From: Eulemur rufifrons
Taxonomy: Eukaryota > Chordata > Mammalia > Primates > Lemuridae
Direction of reading: 5' to 3'
Assembly (NCBI RefSeq): GCF_041146395.1
Contig: NW_027182880.1
Location: 62,001-126,000, forward strand
DNA: 64,000 nt
Shown here: positions 1 to 11,993 of the stretch, piece by piece
Layout: each line of letters starts with the position of its first letter
Position numbering within the stretch: the first letter of the stretch is position 1
The notes under the pieces: model-generated
Databases searched by the model: none
Seen by the model: the letters and a program-made list of their open reading frames with translations, nothing else
Told to the model about the DNA's origin: nothing
Made by a program: the position numbers and the translations under genes

Positions 1-546
1 TTCTTGGAACAAGCCAGTTACCTGTTCCCAAGAAAAGAGGAGTATATAGAACCATGGTGGATTTCCAGCTGATGAAGAAAAGGATTATTAAAGGAACGGG
101 ATGACCATGGGGATCATCGTTAATTCTCTGAAACAGAATCTGCCCTTTTCACCTGCCAAACACATGAACACTTCTCCTCTCTGGGGATAATAAAAACTAA
201 CCAGCGAACTGACAGAGGGCCTGACCCCCCCATCAACAACGACCACACACAAAAAAAAACCGTAACCTCCAGCTACTAATTATAATGCTAACTTGCAAAA
301 TTTCCCTGCCTTTTAAAACAATGGAAAAATGGTGTTGGGATGATACTTAGAAGAATGGCTTCTTGTCAGTCTCCACTAACAAAAATAGGCAACACCAAGT
401 CAGCTACTCCTCAGCATAGTTATGTCCGTCGCAGCCTTCTTGGGTTTCAGGAGGCAGAAACAAACGTTATCACAATTATGGTGAAACGCTGAACACCTGC
501 AAATAATTTTCAATGTAGTGGTTAATTGAAAAGCTCTGGGGCATAC

Positions 547-1092
547 TTCTTGGAACAAGCCAGTTACCTGTTCCCACGAAAAGTGGAGTATATAGAACCA
601 TGGTGGATTTCCAGCTGATGAAGTAAAGAATTATTAAAGGAACGGGATGACCATGGGGATCATCGTTAATTCTCTGAAACACAATCCGCCCTTTTCACCT
701 GCCAAACACATGCCCACTTCTCCTCTCTGGGGATAATAAAAACTAACCAGCGAACTGACAGAGGGCCTGACCCCCCCATCCACATCGACCACACACAAAA
801 AAAAACCGTACCCTTCAGCTACTAATTATAATGCTAACTTGCAATATTTCCCTGCATTTTAAAACAATGGAAAAATGGTGGTGGGATGATTCTTAGAAGA
901 ATGGCTTCTTGTCTGTCTCCACTAACAAAAATAGGCAACACCAAGTCAGCTACTCCTCAGCATAGTTATGTCCGTCGCAGACTTCTTGGGTTTCAGGAGG
1001 CACATACAAACGTTATCAAAATTATGGTGAAACGCTGAAAACCTGCAAATAATTTTCAACGTACTGGTTAATTTGAAAACTCTCCAGCATAC
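547..1092. repeat. Family A monomer (exemplar, about 546 bp)
   Basis: Diagnostic bases in order: CAGTTACCTGTTCCC after the anchor; AGTATATAGAACCATGG; TTTCCAGCTGATGAAG; AAAGGAACGGGATGACCATG; GGGATCATCGTTAATTC; a run of seven C in GACCCCCCCATCC; a CACACAC stretch leading into nine A and CCGTACC. The A-tract with CCG is the segment used as the L1 target in another monomer at 52929-52940. This copy has a few private changes. I see no coding potential that is conserved beyond the repeat itself. Confidence 0.9.
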
Positions 1093-1635
1093 TTCTTGGA
1101 ACAAGCCAGGTACCTGTGCCCATGCATAGAGGAGTATATAGAAACATGGTGGAATCCCAGCTGATGAAGCAAAGGATTCTTAAAGGAATGAGATGACCAT
1201 GCGGATCCTGTTTAATTCTCTGAAACAGAATCCGCACTTTTCACCTGCCAAACACATGCCCACTACTCTTCTCTGGGGATAATAAAAACAAACCAGCGAT
1301 CTGACAGAGGGCTTGATCACCCATCCTGACTGAACCCACAAAAAAATAAAGTACCCTCCAGCTACTAATTATAATGCCAATTTGCAAAATTTCCCTGCAT
1401 TTTTAAACAATGGAGAAATGATGGTGGGATGATACTTAGAAGAATGGCTTCTTGTCAGTCTCCACTGACAAAAATAGGCAACACCAAGTCAGCTACGCCT
1501 CAGCATAGTTATGTCCGTAGCAGCCATATTTTGTTTCAGTAGGCACATACACACCTTATCACAATAATGTTGAAACGCTGAAAACCTGCAAAGGATTTTC
1601 AACATACTGGTTAATTAAAAAGCTCTGAGGCATAC

Positions 1636-2192
1636 TTCTTGGAACAAGCCAGTTTCCTGTTCCCACGCATAGAGAAGTATATAGAACCATGGTGGATACC
1701 CAGCTAAGGAAGCAAAGGATTCTTAAAGGAACGGGATTACCATGCGGATCCTGTTTAATTCTCTGAAACAGATCCGAAGTTTTCACCTGCCATACTAATA
1801 CCCACTTCTCCTCTCTGGGGATAATAAAAACAAACCAGCGAACTGACAGAGGGCCTGACCAACACATCCACACCGACCCCACAGGAAAAAAAAAAAAAAA
1901 AAACACCATAGCCTCCAGCTACTAATTATAAAGCTAACTTGAAAAATTTTCCTGCATTTTTAAACAATGGAAAAATGATGGTGAGATGATACTTAGAAGA
2001 ATGGATTCTTGTCAGTCTCCACTAGCAAAAATAGGCAAAACCAAGTCAGCTACGCCTCAGCATCGTTATGTTCGTGGCAGCCATCTTGGGTTTCAGGAGG
2101 CACAAACAAACGTTATCACAATTAGGGTGAAACGCTGAACACCTGCAAATAATTTTCAACGTAGTGGTTAATTGAAAAGCTCTGCGGCATAC
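1636..2192. repeat. Family C monomer (exemplar, about 557 bp)
   Basis: Diagnostic bases: CAGTTTCCTGT after the anchor, CATAGAGAAGTATATAG, CATGAAGCAAAGGATTC in most C copies (this one has AAGGAAGC), AACGGGATTACCATGCGG, CAGATCCG (two bases shorter than the CAGAATCCG of A and B), CCATACTAATACCCAC, GACCAACACATCCACACCG, CACAGG and a long A-tract, then ACACCATAGCCTCC. Its A-tract is the longest and most variable of the three families. Confidence 0.85.
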
Positions 2193-2736
2193 TTCTTGGA
2201 ACAAGCCATTTACCTGTTCCCACGCAAAGAGGAGTATATAGAACCATGGTGGATTTCCAGCTGATGAAGTAAAGGATTATTAAAGGAACGGGATGACCAT
2301 GGGGATCATCGTTATTTCTCTGAAACAGAATCCGCCCTTTTCACCTGCCAAACACATGCCCACTTCTCCTCTCTGGGGATAAAAAAACTAACCAGCGAAC
2401 TGACAGAGGGCCTGACCCCCCCATCCACATCGCCCACACACAAAAAAAACCGTACCCTCCAGCTACTAATTATAATGCTCACTTGCAAAATTTCCCTCCA
2501 TTTTAAAACAATGGAAAAATGGTGGTGGGATGATACTTACAAGAATGGCTTCTTGTCAGTCTCCACTAACAAAAATAGGCAACACCAAGTCAGCTACTCC
2601 TCAGCATAGTTATGTCCGTCACAGCCTTCTTGGGTTTCAGGAGGCACAAACAAACCTTATCACAATTATGGTGAAACGCTGAACACCTGCAAATAATTTT
2701 CAACGTAGTGGTTAATTGAAAAGCTCTGCGGCATAC

Positions 2737-4860
2737 TTCTTGGAACAAGCCAGTTACCTGTTCCCACGCAAAGAGGAGTATATAGAATCATGGTGGATTT
2801 CCAGCTGATGAAGTAAAGGATTATTAAAGGAACGGGATGACCATGGGGATCATCGTTAATTCTCTGAAACAGAATCCGCCCTTTTCTCCTGCCAAACACA
2901 TGCCCACTTCTCCTCTCTGGTTATAATAAAAACTAACCAGCGAACTGACAGAGGGCCTGACCCCCCCATCCACATCGACCACACACAAAAAAAAACCCTA
3001 CCCTCCAGCTACTAATTATAATGCTAACTTGCAAAATTTCCCTGCATTTTAAAACAATGGAAAAATGGTGGTGGGATGATACTTAGAAGAATGGCTTCTT
3101 GTCTGTCTCCACTAACAAAAATAGGCAACACCAAGTCAGCTTCTCCTCAGCATAGTTATGTCCGTCGCAGACTTCTTGGGTTTCAGGAGGCACATACAAA
3201 CGTTATCAAAATTATGGTGAAACGCTGAAAAACTGCAAATAATTTTCAACGTACTGGTTAATTTGAAAACTCTCCAGCATACTTCTTGGAACAAGCCAGG
3301 TACCTGTGCCCACGCATAGAGGAGTATATAGAAACATGGTGGAATCCCAGCTGATGAAGCAAAGGATTCTTAAAGGAATGAGATGACCATGCGGATCCTG
3401 TTTAATTCTCTGAAACAGAATCCGCACTTTTCACCTGCCAAATATATGCCCACTTCTCCTCTCTGGGGATAATAAAAACAAACCAGTGAATTGACAGATG
3501 GCCTGATCAACACATCCACACCGACCCCACAGGAAAAAAAAAAAAACAACATAGCCTCCAGCTACTAATTATAATGCTAACTTGCAAAATTATCCTGCAT
3601 TTTTAAACAATGGAAAAATGATGGTGAGATGATACTTAGAAGAATGGATTCTTGTCAGTCTCCACTAACAAAAATAGGCAAAACCAAGTCAGCTACGCCT
3701 CAGCATAGTTATGTTCGTGGCAGCCATCTTGGGTTTCAGGAGGCACAAACAAACGTTATCACAATTATGGTGAAACGCTGAACACCTGCAAATAATTTTC
3801 AACGTACTGCTTAATTGAAAAGTTCTGCGGCATACTTCTTGGAACAAGCCAGTTACCTGTTCCCACGCAAAGAGGAGTATATAGAACCATGGTGGATTTC
3901 CAGCTGATGAAGTAAAGGATTATTAAAGGAACGGGATGACCATGCGGATCATCGTTAATTCTCTGAAACAGAATCCGCCCTTTTCTCCTGCCAAACACAT
4001 GCCCACTTCTCCTCTCTCGTTATAATAAAAACTAACCAGTGAACTGACAGAGGGCCTGACCCCCCCATCCACATCGACCACACACAAAAAAAAACCGTAC
4101 CCTCCAGCTACTAATTATAATGCTAACTTGCAAAATTTCCCTGAATTTTAAAACAATGGAAAACTGGTGGTGGGATGATACTTAGAAGAATGGCTTCTTG
4201 TCTGTCTCCACTAACAAAAATAGGCAACACCAAGTCAGCTTCTCCTCAGCATAGTTATTTCCGTCGCAGCCTTCTTGGGTTTCAGGAGGCACATACAAAC
4301 GTTATCAAAATTATGGTGAAACGCTGAAAACCTGCAAATAATTTTCAACGTACTGGTTAATTTGAAAACTCTCCAGCATACTTCTTGGAACAAGCCAGGT
4401 ACCTGTGCCCACGCATAGAGGAGTATATAGAAACATGGTGGAATCCCAGCTGATGAAGCAAAGGATACTTAAAGGAATGAGATGACCATGCGGATCCTGT
4501 TTAATTCTCTGAAACAGAATCCGCACTTTTCACCTGCCAAATATATGCCCACTTCTCCTCTCTGGGGATAATAAAAACAAACCAGTGAATTGACAGATGG
4601 CCTGATCAACACATCCACACCGACCCCACAGGAAAAAAAAAAAAAAAACAACGTAGCCTCCAGCTACTAATTATAATGCTAACTTGCAAAATTATCCTGC
4701 ATTTTTAAACAATGGAAAAATGATGGTGAGATGATACTTAGAAGAATGGATTCTTGTCAGTCTCCAGTAACAAAAATAGGCAAAACCAAGTCAGCTACGC
4801 CTCAGCATCGTTATGTTCGTGGCAGCCATCTTGGGTTTCAGGAGGCACATAGACACGTTA
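2737..4860. repeat. Block A-B2-A-B2, also at 33485-35600
   Basis: Anchors 2737, 3283, 3836 and 4382 match 33485, 34031, 34584 and 35130 at a constant shift of 30748 bp. Shared private words are GTACTGCTTAATTG, AAAGTTCTGCGG, TCTCTCGTTATAATAAAAAC, CCCTGAATTTTAAAAC, GGAAAACTGGTGG, TATTTCCGTCGC and GGATACTTAAAGG. This is a long-range copy inside the array. Confidence 0.85.
3283..3835. repeat. Family B monomer, tail version B2 (exemplar, about 553 bp)
   Basis: The first half is ordinary family B (CAGGTACCTGTGCCC, AGTATATAGAAACATGG). The second half is C-like: AAATATATGCCCACTTC, AACCAGTGAATTGACAG, TGATCAACACATCCACACCG, CACAGG before a long A-tract, then ACAACATAGCCTCC. B2 is therefore itself a B/C composite that has become a stable subfamily, found also near 4382, 18654, 34031, 35130, 41708, 45003 and 49396. 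It is usually followed by family A. Confidence 0.8.
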
Positions 4861-5490
4861 TCACAATTATGGTGAAACGCTGAAAACCTGCAAAGGATTT
4901 TCAACATACTGGTTAATTGAAAAGCTCTGAGGCATACTTCTTGGAACAAGCCAGTTTCCTGTGCCCACGCATAGAGAAGTATATAGAACCATGGTGGATT
5001 CCCAGCTCATGAAGCAAACGATTCTTAAAGGAACGGTATTACCATGTGGATTCTGTTTAATTCTCTGAAACAGACCCGCAGTTTTCACCTGCCATACTAA
5101 TACCCACTTCTCCTCTCTGGGGATAATAAAAACAAACCAGCGAACTGACAGAGGGCCTGACCAAAACATCCACACCGACCCGACAGGAAAAAAAAAAAAA
5201 ACACCGTAGCCTCCAGCTACTAATTATAATGCTAACTTGCAAAATTTCCCTGCATTTTAAAACAATGCAAAAATGGTGGTGGGATGATACTTAGAAGAAT
5301 GGCTTCTTGTCTGTCTCCACTAACAAAAATAGGCAACACCAAGTCAGCTACTCCTCAGGATAGTTATCTCCGTCGCAGCCTTCTTGGGTTTCAGGAGGCA
5401 CATACAAAAGTTATCACAATTATGGTGAAACGCTGAACACCTGCAAATAATTTTCAACGTAGTGGTTAATTGAAAAGCTCTGCGGCATAC

Positions 5491-6042
5491 TTCTTGGAAC
5501 AAGCCAGTTACCTGTTCCCACGCAAAGAGGAGTATATAGAACCATGGTGGATTCCCAGCTCATGAAGCAAAGAATTCTTAAAGGAACGGGATTACCATGC
5601 GGATCCTGTTTAATTCTCTGAAACAGATCCGCAGTTTTCACCTGCCATACTAATACTCACTTCTCCTCTCTGGGGATAATAAAAACAAACCAGCGAACTG
5701 ACAGAGGGCCTGACCAACACATCCACACCGACAACACAGGAAAAAAAAAAAAACACCGCAGCCTCCAGCTACTAATTATAATGCTAACTTGCAAAATTTT
5801 CCTGCATTTTTAAACAATGGAAAAATGATGGTGAGATGATACTTAGAAGAATGGATTCTTGTCAGTCTCCACTAGCAAAAATAGGCAAAACCAAGTCAGC
5901 TACGCCTCAGCATCGTTATGTTCGTGGCAGCCATCTTGGGTTTCAGGAGGCACAAACAAACGTTATCACAATTAGGGTGAAACGCTGAACACCTGCAAAT
6001 AATTTTCAACGTAGTGGTTAATTGAAAAGCTCTGCGGCATAC
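5491..6042. repeat. Hybrid monomer A-to-C
   Basis: It begins as family A (CAGTTACCTGTTCCC, CGCAAAGAGG) and switches near 5550 to family C (TTCCCAGCTCATGAAGC, GGATTACCATGCGG, CAGATCCGCAG, CCATACTAATACTC). The same hybrid with the same private variants (AAAGAATTC, AATACTCAC, CGACAACACAGG) recurs at 17012, 29637 and 32933. It therefore arose once and was copied as part of larger blocks. Confidence 0.85.
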
Positions 6043-7075
6043 TTCTTGGAACAAGCCATTTACCTGTTCCCACGCAAAGAGGAGTATATAGAACCATGGT
6101 GGATTTCCAGCTGATGAAGTAAAGGATTATTAAAGGAACGGGATGACCATGGGGATCATCGTTAATTCTCTGAAACAGAATCCGCCCTTTTCACCTGCCA
6201 AACACATGCCCACTTCTCCTCTCTGGGGATAAAAAAACTAACCAGCGAACTGACAGAGGGCCTGACCCCCCCATCCACATCGCCCACACACAAAAAAAAC
6301 CGTACCCTCCAGCTACTAATTATAATGCTCACTTGCAAAATTTCCCTCCATTTTAAAACAATGGAAAAATGGTGGTGGGATGATACTTAGAAGAATGGCT
6401 TCTTGTCAGTCTCCACTGACAAAAATAGGCAACACCAAGTCAGCTACGCCTCAGCATAGTTATGTCCGTAGCAGCCATATTTGGTTTCAGTAGGCACATA
6501 CACACGTTATCACAATTATGGTGAAACGCTGAAAACCTGCAAAGGATTTTCAACATACTGGTTAATTGAAAAGCTCTGAGGCATACTTCTTGGAACAAGC
6601 CCGTTTCCTGTGCCCACGCATAGAGAAGTATATAGAACCATGGTGGATTCCCAGCTCATGAAGCAAAGGATTCTTAAAGGAACGGGATTACCATGAGGAT
6701 CCTGTTTAATTCTCTGAAACAGATCCGCAGTTTTCACCTGCCATACTAATACCCACTTCTCCTCTCTGGGGATAATAAAAACAAACCAGCAAACTGACAG
6801 AGGGCCTGACCAACACATCCACACCGACCCCACAGGAAAAAAAAAAAAAAAAAAAAACACCGTAGCCTCCAGCTAGTAATTATAATGCTAACTTGCCAAA
6901 TTTTCCTGCATTTTTAAACAATGGAAAAAGGATGGTGAGATGATACTTAGAAGAATGGATTCTTGTCAGTCACCACTAACAAAAATAGGCAAATCCAAGT
7001 CAGCTACGCCTCAGCATAGTTATCTTTGTGGCAGCCTTCTTGGGTTTCAGGCGGCACAAACAAACGTTATCACAA

Positions 7076-10000
7076 TTATGGTGAAACGCTGAACACCTGC
7101 AAATAATTTTCAACGTAGTGGTTAATTGAAAAGCTCTGCGGCATACTTCTTGGAACAAGCCAGTTACCTGTTCCCACGCAAAGAGGAGTATATAGAACCA
7201 TGGTGGATTTCCAGCTGATGAAGTAAAGGATTATTAAAGGAACGGGATGACCATGGGGATCATCGTTAATTCTCTGAAACAGAATCCGCCCTTTTCTCCT
7301 GCCAAACACATGCCCATTTCTCCTCTCTGGTTATAATAAAAACTAACCAGCGAACTGACAGAGGGCCTGACCCCCCCATCCACATCGACCACACAAAAAA
7401 AAAACCATACCCTCCAGCTACTTATTATAATGCTAACTTGCAAAGTTTCCCTGCATTTTAAAAAATGCAAAAATGGTGGTGGGATGATACTTAGAAGAAT
7501 GGCTTCTTGTCTGTCTCCACTAACAAAAATAGGCAACACCAATTCAGCTACTCCTCAGCATAGTTATGTCCGTCGCAGCCTTCTTGGGTTTCAGGAGGCA
7601 CATACAAACGTTATCAAAATTATGGTGAAACGCTGAAAACCTGCAAATAATTTTCAACGTACTGGTTAATTTGAAAACTCTCCAGCATACTTCTTGGAAC
7701 AAGCCAGGTACCTGTGCCCACGCATAGAGGAGTATATAGAAACATGGTGGAATCCCAGCTGATGAAGCAAAGGATTCTTAAAGGAATGAGATGACCATGC
7801 GGAACCTATTTAATTCTCTGAAACAGAATAAGCACTTTTCCCCTGCCAAGCACATGCCCACTACTCTTCTCTGGGGATAATAAAAACAAACCAGCGATCT
7901 GACAAAGGGCCTGAACACCCATCCTGACTGACCCCACAAAAAAAAAAGTACCCTCCAGCTACTAATTATAATGCCAATTTGCAAAATTTCCCTGCATTTT
8001 TAAACAATGGAGAAATGATGGTGGGATGATACTTAGAAGAATGGCTTCTTGTCAGTCTCCACTGACAAAAATAGGCAACACCAAGTCAGCTACGCCTCAG
8101 CATAGTTATGTCCGTAGCAGCCATATTTGGTTTCAGTAGGCACTACACACGTTATCACAATTATGGTGAAACGCTGAAAACCTGCAAAGGATTTTCAACA
8201 TACTGGTTAATTGAAAAGCTCTGAGGCATACTTCTTGGAACAAGCCAGTTTCCTGTGCCCACGCATAGAGAAGTATATAGAACCATGGTGGATTCCCAGC
8301 TCATGAAGCAAAGGATTCTTAAAGGAACGGGATTACCATGCGGATCCTGTTTAATTCTCTGAAACAGATCCGCAGTTTTCACCTGCCATACTAATACCCA
8401 CTTCTCCTCTCTGGGGATAATAAAAACAAACCAGCGAATTGAAAGACGGCCTGACCAACACATCCACACCGACCCCACAAGAAAAAAAAAAAAAACACCG
8501 TAGCCTCCAGCTACTAATTACAATGCTAACTTGCAAAATTTTCCTGCATTTTTAAACAATGGAAAAATGATGGTGAGATGATACTTAGAAGAATGGATTC
8601 TTGTCAGTCTCCACTAACAAAAATAGGCAAAACCAAGTCAGCTACGCCTCAGCATCGTTATGTTCGTGGCAGCCATCTTGGGTTTCAGGAGGCACAAACA
8701 AACGTTATCACAATTATGGTGAAACGCTGAACACCTGCAAATAATTTTCAACGTAGTGGTTAATTGAAAAGCTCTGCGGCATACTTCTTGGAACAAGCCT
8801 GTTACCTGTTCCCAAGCAAAGAGGAGTATATAGAACCATGGTGGATTTCCAGCTGATGAAGTAAAGGATTATTAAAGGAACGGGATGACCATGGGGATCA
8901 TCCTTAATTCTCTGAAACAGAATCCGCCCTTTTCACCTGCCAAACACATGCCCACTTCTCCTCTCTGGGGATAATAAAAACTAACCAGCGAACTGACAGA
9001 GGGCCTGACCCCCCCATCCACATCTCCCACACACACACAAAAAAAACCGTACCCTCCAGCTACTAATTATAATGCTAACTTGCAAAATTTCCCAGCATTT
9101 TAAAACAATGGAAAAAGGGTGGTGGGATTATACTTAGAATAATGGCTTCTTCTCTGTCTCCACTAACAAAAATAGGCAACACCAAGTCAGCTACTCCTCA
9201 GCATAGTTATGTCCGTCGCAGCCTTCTTGGGTTTCAGGAGGCACATACAAACGTTATCAAAATTATGGTGAAACGCTGAAAACCTGCAAATAATTTTCAA
9301 CGTACTGGTTAATTTGAAAACTCTCCAGCATACTTCTTGGAACAAGCTGGGTACCTGTGCCCACGCATAGAGGAGTATATAGAAACATGGTGGAATCCCA
9401 GCTGATGAAGCAAAGGATTCTTAAAAGAATGAGATGACCATGCGGATCCTGTTTAATTCTCTGAAACAGAATCCGCACTTTTCACCTGCCAAACACATGC
9501 CCACTACTCTTCTCTGGGGATAATAAAAACAAACCAGCGATCTGACAGAGGGCCTGAACACCCATCCTGACCAACCGCACAAAAAAAAAAAGTACCCTCC
9601 AGCTACTAATTATAATGCCAATTTGCAAAATTTCCCTGCATTTTTAAACAATGGAGAAATGATGGTGGGATGATACTTAGAAGAATGGCTTCTTGTCAGT
9701 CTCCACTAACAAAAATAGGCAACACCAAGTCAGCTACGCCTCAGCATAGTTATGTCCGTAGCAGCCATATTTGGTTTCAGTAGGCACATACACACGTTAT
9801 CACAATTATGGTGAAACGCTGAAAACCTGCAAAGGATTTTCAACATACTGGTTAATTGAAAAGCTCTGAGGCATACTTCTTGGAACAAGCCAGTTTCCTG
9901 TGCCCACGCATAGAGAAGTATATAGAACCATGGTGGATTCCCAGCTCATGAAGCAAAGGATTCTTAAAGGAACAGGATTACCATGCGGATCCTGTTTAAT

Positions 10001-10350
10001 TCTCTGAAACAGATCCGCAGTTTTCACCTGCCATACTAATACCCACTTCTCCTCTCTGGGGATAATAAAAACAAACCAGCGAACTGACAGAGGGCCTGAC
10101 CAACACATCCACACCGACCCCACAGGAAAAAAAAAAAAAAAAAAACACCGTAGACTCCAGCTACTAATTATAATGCTAACCTGCAAAATTTTCCTGCATT
10201 TTTAAACAATGGAAAAATGATGGTGAGATGATACTTAGAAGAATGGCTTCTTGTCAGTCTCCACTAACAAAAATAGGCAACACAAAGTCAGCTACTCCTC
10301 AGCATAGTTATGTCCGTCGCAGCCTTCTTGGGTTTCAGGAGGCACAAACA
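7076..10350. repeat. Six-monomer block A-B-C-A-B-C (copy 1 of 4)
   Basis: Anchors 7147-9877 recur as a block at 12065-14796 (shift 4918-4919 bp), 20309-23039 (shift 13162) and 24696-27426. Shared private variants include CTTATTATAATG near 7421, CAATTCAGC near 7540, GGAACCTATTTAATTC near 7803, GGCACTACACACG near 8141, and CAAGCTGGGTACC near 9345. The identity across copies is much higher than between adjacent monomers of different family. Confidence 0.85.
9334..9876. repeat. Family B monomer, tail version B1 (exemplar, about 543 bp)
   Basis: Diagnostic bases: GGTACCTGTGCCC after the anchor (CAGGTACC in most B copies, CTGGGTACC here), AGTATATAGAAACATGG, GGAATCCCAGCTGATGAAG, GAATGAGATGACCATGCGG, CCACTACTCTTCTCTGG, GAACACCCATCCTGACC, then an A-tract followed directly by GTACCCTCC with no CCG. 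The next anchor is preceded by the C-type phrase AAAGGATTTTCAACATAC. B1 tails are usually followed by a family C monomer. Confidence 0.85.
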
Positions 10351-10434
10351 AACGTTATCACAATTATGGTGAAACGCTGAACACCTGCAAATAATTTTCA
10401 ACGTACTGGTTAATTGAAAAGCTCTGCGGCATAC

Positions 10435-10976
10435 TTCTTGGAACAAGCCAGTTACCTGTTCCCACGCAAAGAGGAGTATACAGAACCATGGTGGATTTCC
10501 AGCTGATGAAGTAAAGGATTATTAAAGGAACGGGATGACCATGCGGATCCTGTTTAATTCTCTGAAACAGAATCCGCACTTTTCACCTGCAAAACACATG
10601 CCCACTACTCTTCTCTGGGGATAATAAAAACAAACCAGCGATCTGACAGAGGGCCTGAACACCCATCATGACCGAACCCACAAAAAAAGAAGGACCCTCC
10701 AGCTACTAATTATAATGCCAATTTGCAGAATTTCCCTGCATTTTTACACAATGGAGAAATGATGGTGGGATGATACTTAGAAGAATGGCTTCTTGTCAGT
10801 CTCCACTGACAAAAATAGGCAACACCAAGTCAGCTACTCCTCAGCATAGTTATGTCCGTCGCAGCCTTCTTGGGTTTCAGGAGGCACAAACAAAGGTTAT
10901 CACAATTATGGTGAAACGCTGAACACCTGCAAATAATTTTCAACGTAGTGGTTAATTGAAAAGCTCTGCGGCATAC
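10435..10976. repeat. Hybrid monomer A-to-B
   Basis: It starts as family A (CAGTTACCTGTTCCC, TTTCCAGCTGATGAAG, TTATTAAAGGAACGGG) and changes near 10543 to family B (CATGCGGATCCTGTTT, CCGCACTTTTC, CCACTACTCTTCTC, GAACACCCATC). A private change, TATACAGAACC, breaks the usual TATATAG. I see no second copy of this hybrid in the window. Confidence 0.8.
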
Positions 10977-11993
10977 TTCTTGGAACAAGCCATTTACCTG
11001 TTCCGGCGCAAAGAGGAGTATATAGAACCATGGTGGATTTCCAGCTGATGAAGTAAATGATTATTAAAGGAACTGGATGACCACGGGGATCATGGTTAAT
11101 TCTCTGAAACAGAATCCCCACTTTTCACCTGCCAAACTCATGCCCACTTCTCCTCTCTGGGGATAATAAAAACTAACCAGCGAACTGACAGAGGGCCTGA
11201 CCCCCCCATCCACATCAACCAGACAAAAAAAAAAACGTACCCTCCAGCTACTAATTATAATGCTAACTTGCAAAATTTCCCTGCCTTTTAAAACAATGGA
11301 GAAATGGTGGTGGGATGATACTTAGAAGAATGGCTTCTTGTCTGTCTCCACTAACAAAAATAGGCAACACCAAGTCAGCTACTCCTCAGCATAGTTATGT
11401 CCGTCGCAGCCTTCTTGGGTTTCAGGAGGCACATACAAACGTTATCAAAATTATGGTGAAACGCTGAAAACCTTCAAATAACTTTCAACGTACTGGTTAA
11501 TTTGAAAACTCTCCAGCATACTTCTTGGAACAAGCCAAGTACCTGTGCCCACGCATAGTGGAGTATATAGAAACATGGTGGAATCCCAGCTGATGAAGCA
11601 AAGGATTCTTAAAGGAATGAGATGACCATGCGGATCCTGTTTAATTCTCTGAAACAGAATCCGCACTTTTCACGTGCCAAACACATGCCCACTACTCTTC
11701 TCTGGGGATAATAAAAACAAACCAGCGATCTGACAGAGGGCCTGAACACCCATCCTGACCGAACCCACCAAAAAAAAAAGGACCCCCCAGCTACTAATTA
11801 TAATGCCAATTTGCAGAATTTCCCTGCATTTTTACACAATGCAGAAATGATGGTGGGATGATACTTAGAAGAATGCCTTCTTGTCAGTCTCCACTAACAA
11901 AAATAGGCAACACCAAGTCATCTACTCCTCAGCATAGTTATGTCCGTCGCAGCCTTCTTGGGTTTCAGGAGGCACAAACAAACGTTATCACAA

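Noticed and set aside
476..682. Minus-strand open frames of 60-127 codons repeated in almost every monomer (ending LQVFSVSP and similar)
   Set aside because: They recur because the monomer recurs, change length freely with A-tract length, are unlike any family I know, and some begin at non-ATG codons. They are by-products of the satellite.
547..1092. Satellite monomer as a solo LTR (TATA-like element plus AATAAAAAC)
   Set aside because: No TG...CA ends, no target duplications around monomers, and the units are directly tandem with no internal region. A remote LTR origin cannot be excluded, but nothing supports it.
7430..7636. Plus-strand 68-codon frame present identically at 7430, 12348, 20592, 24979, 31577, 37616 and 39262
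   Set aside because: It occurs only in one A-B monomer lineage, and its identity follows block duplication. No sign of selection on codons and no recognisable domain.
8660..8680. CENP-B box in the satellite (TTCGTGGCAGCCATC in a subset of monomers)
   Set aside because: It matches TTCG and the central A, but the required CGGG half is CATC. Other monomers lack even TTCG. Not a functional box by consensus.
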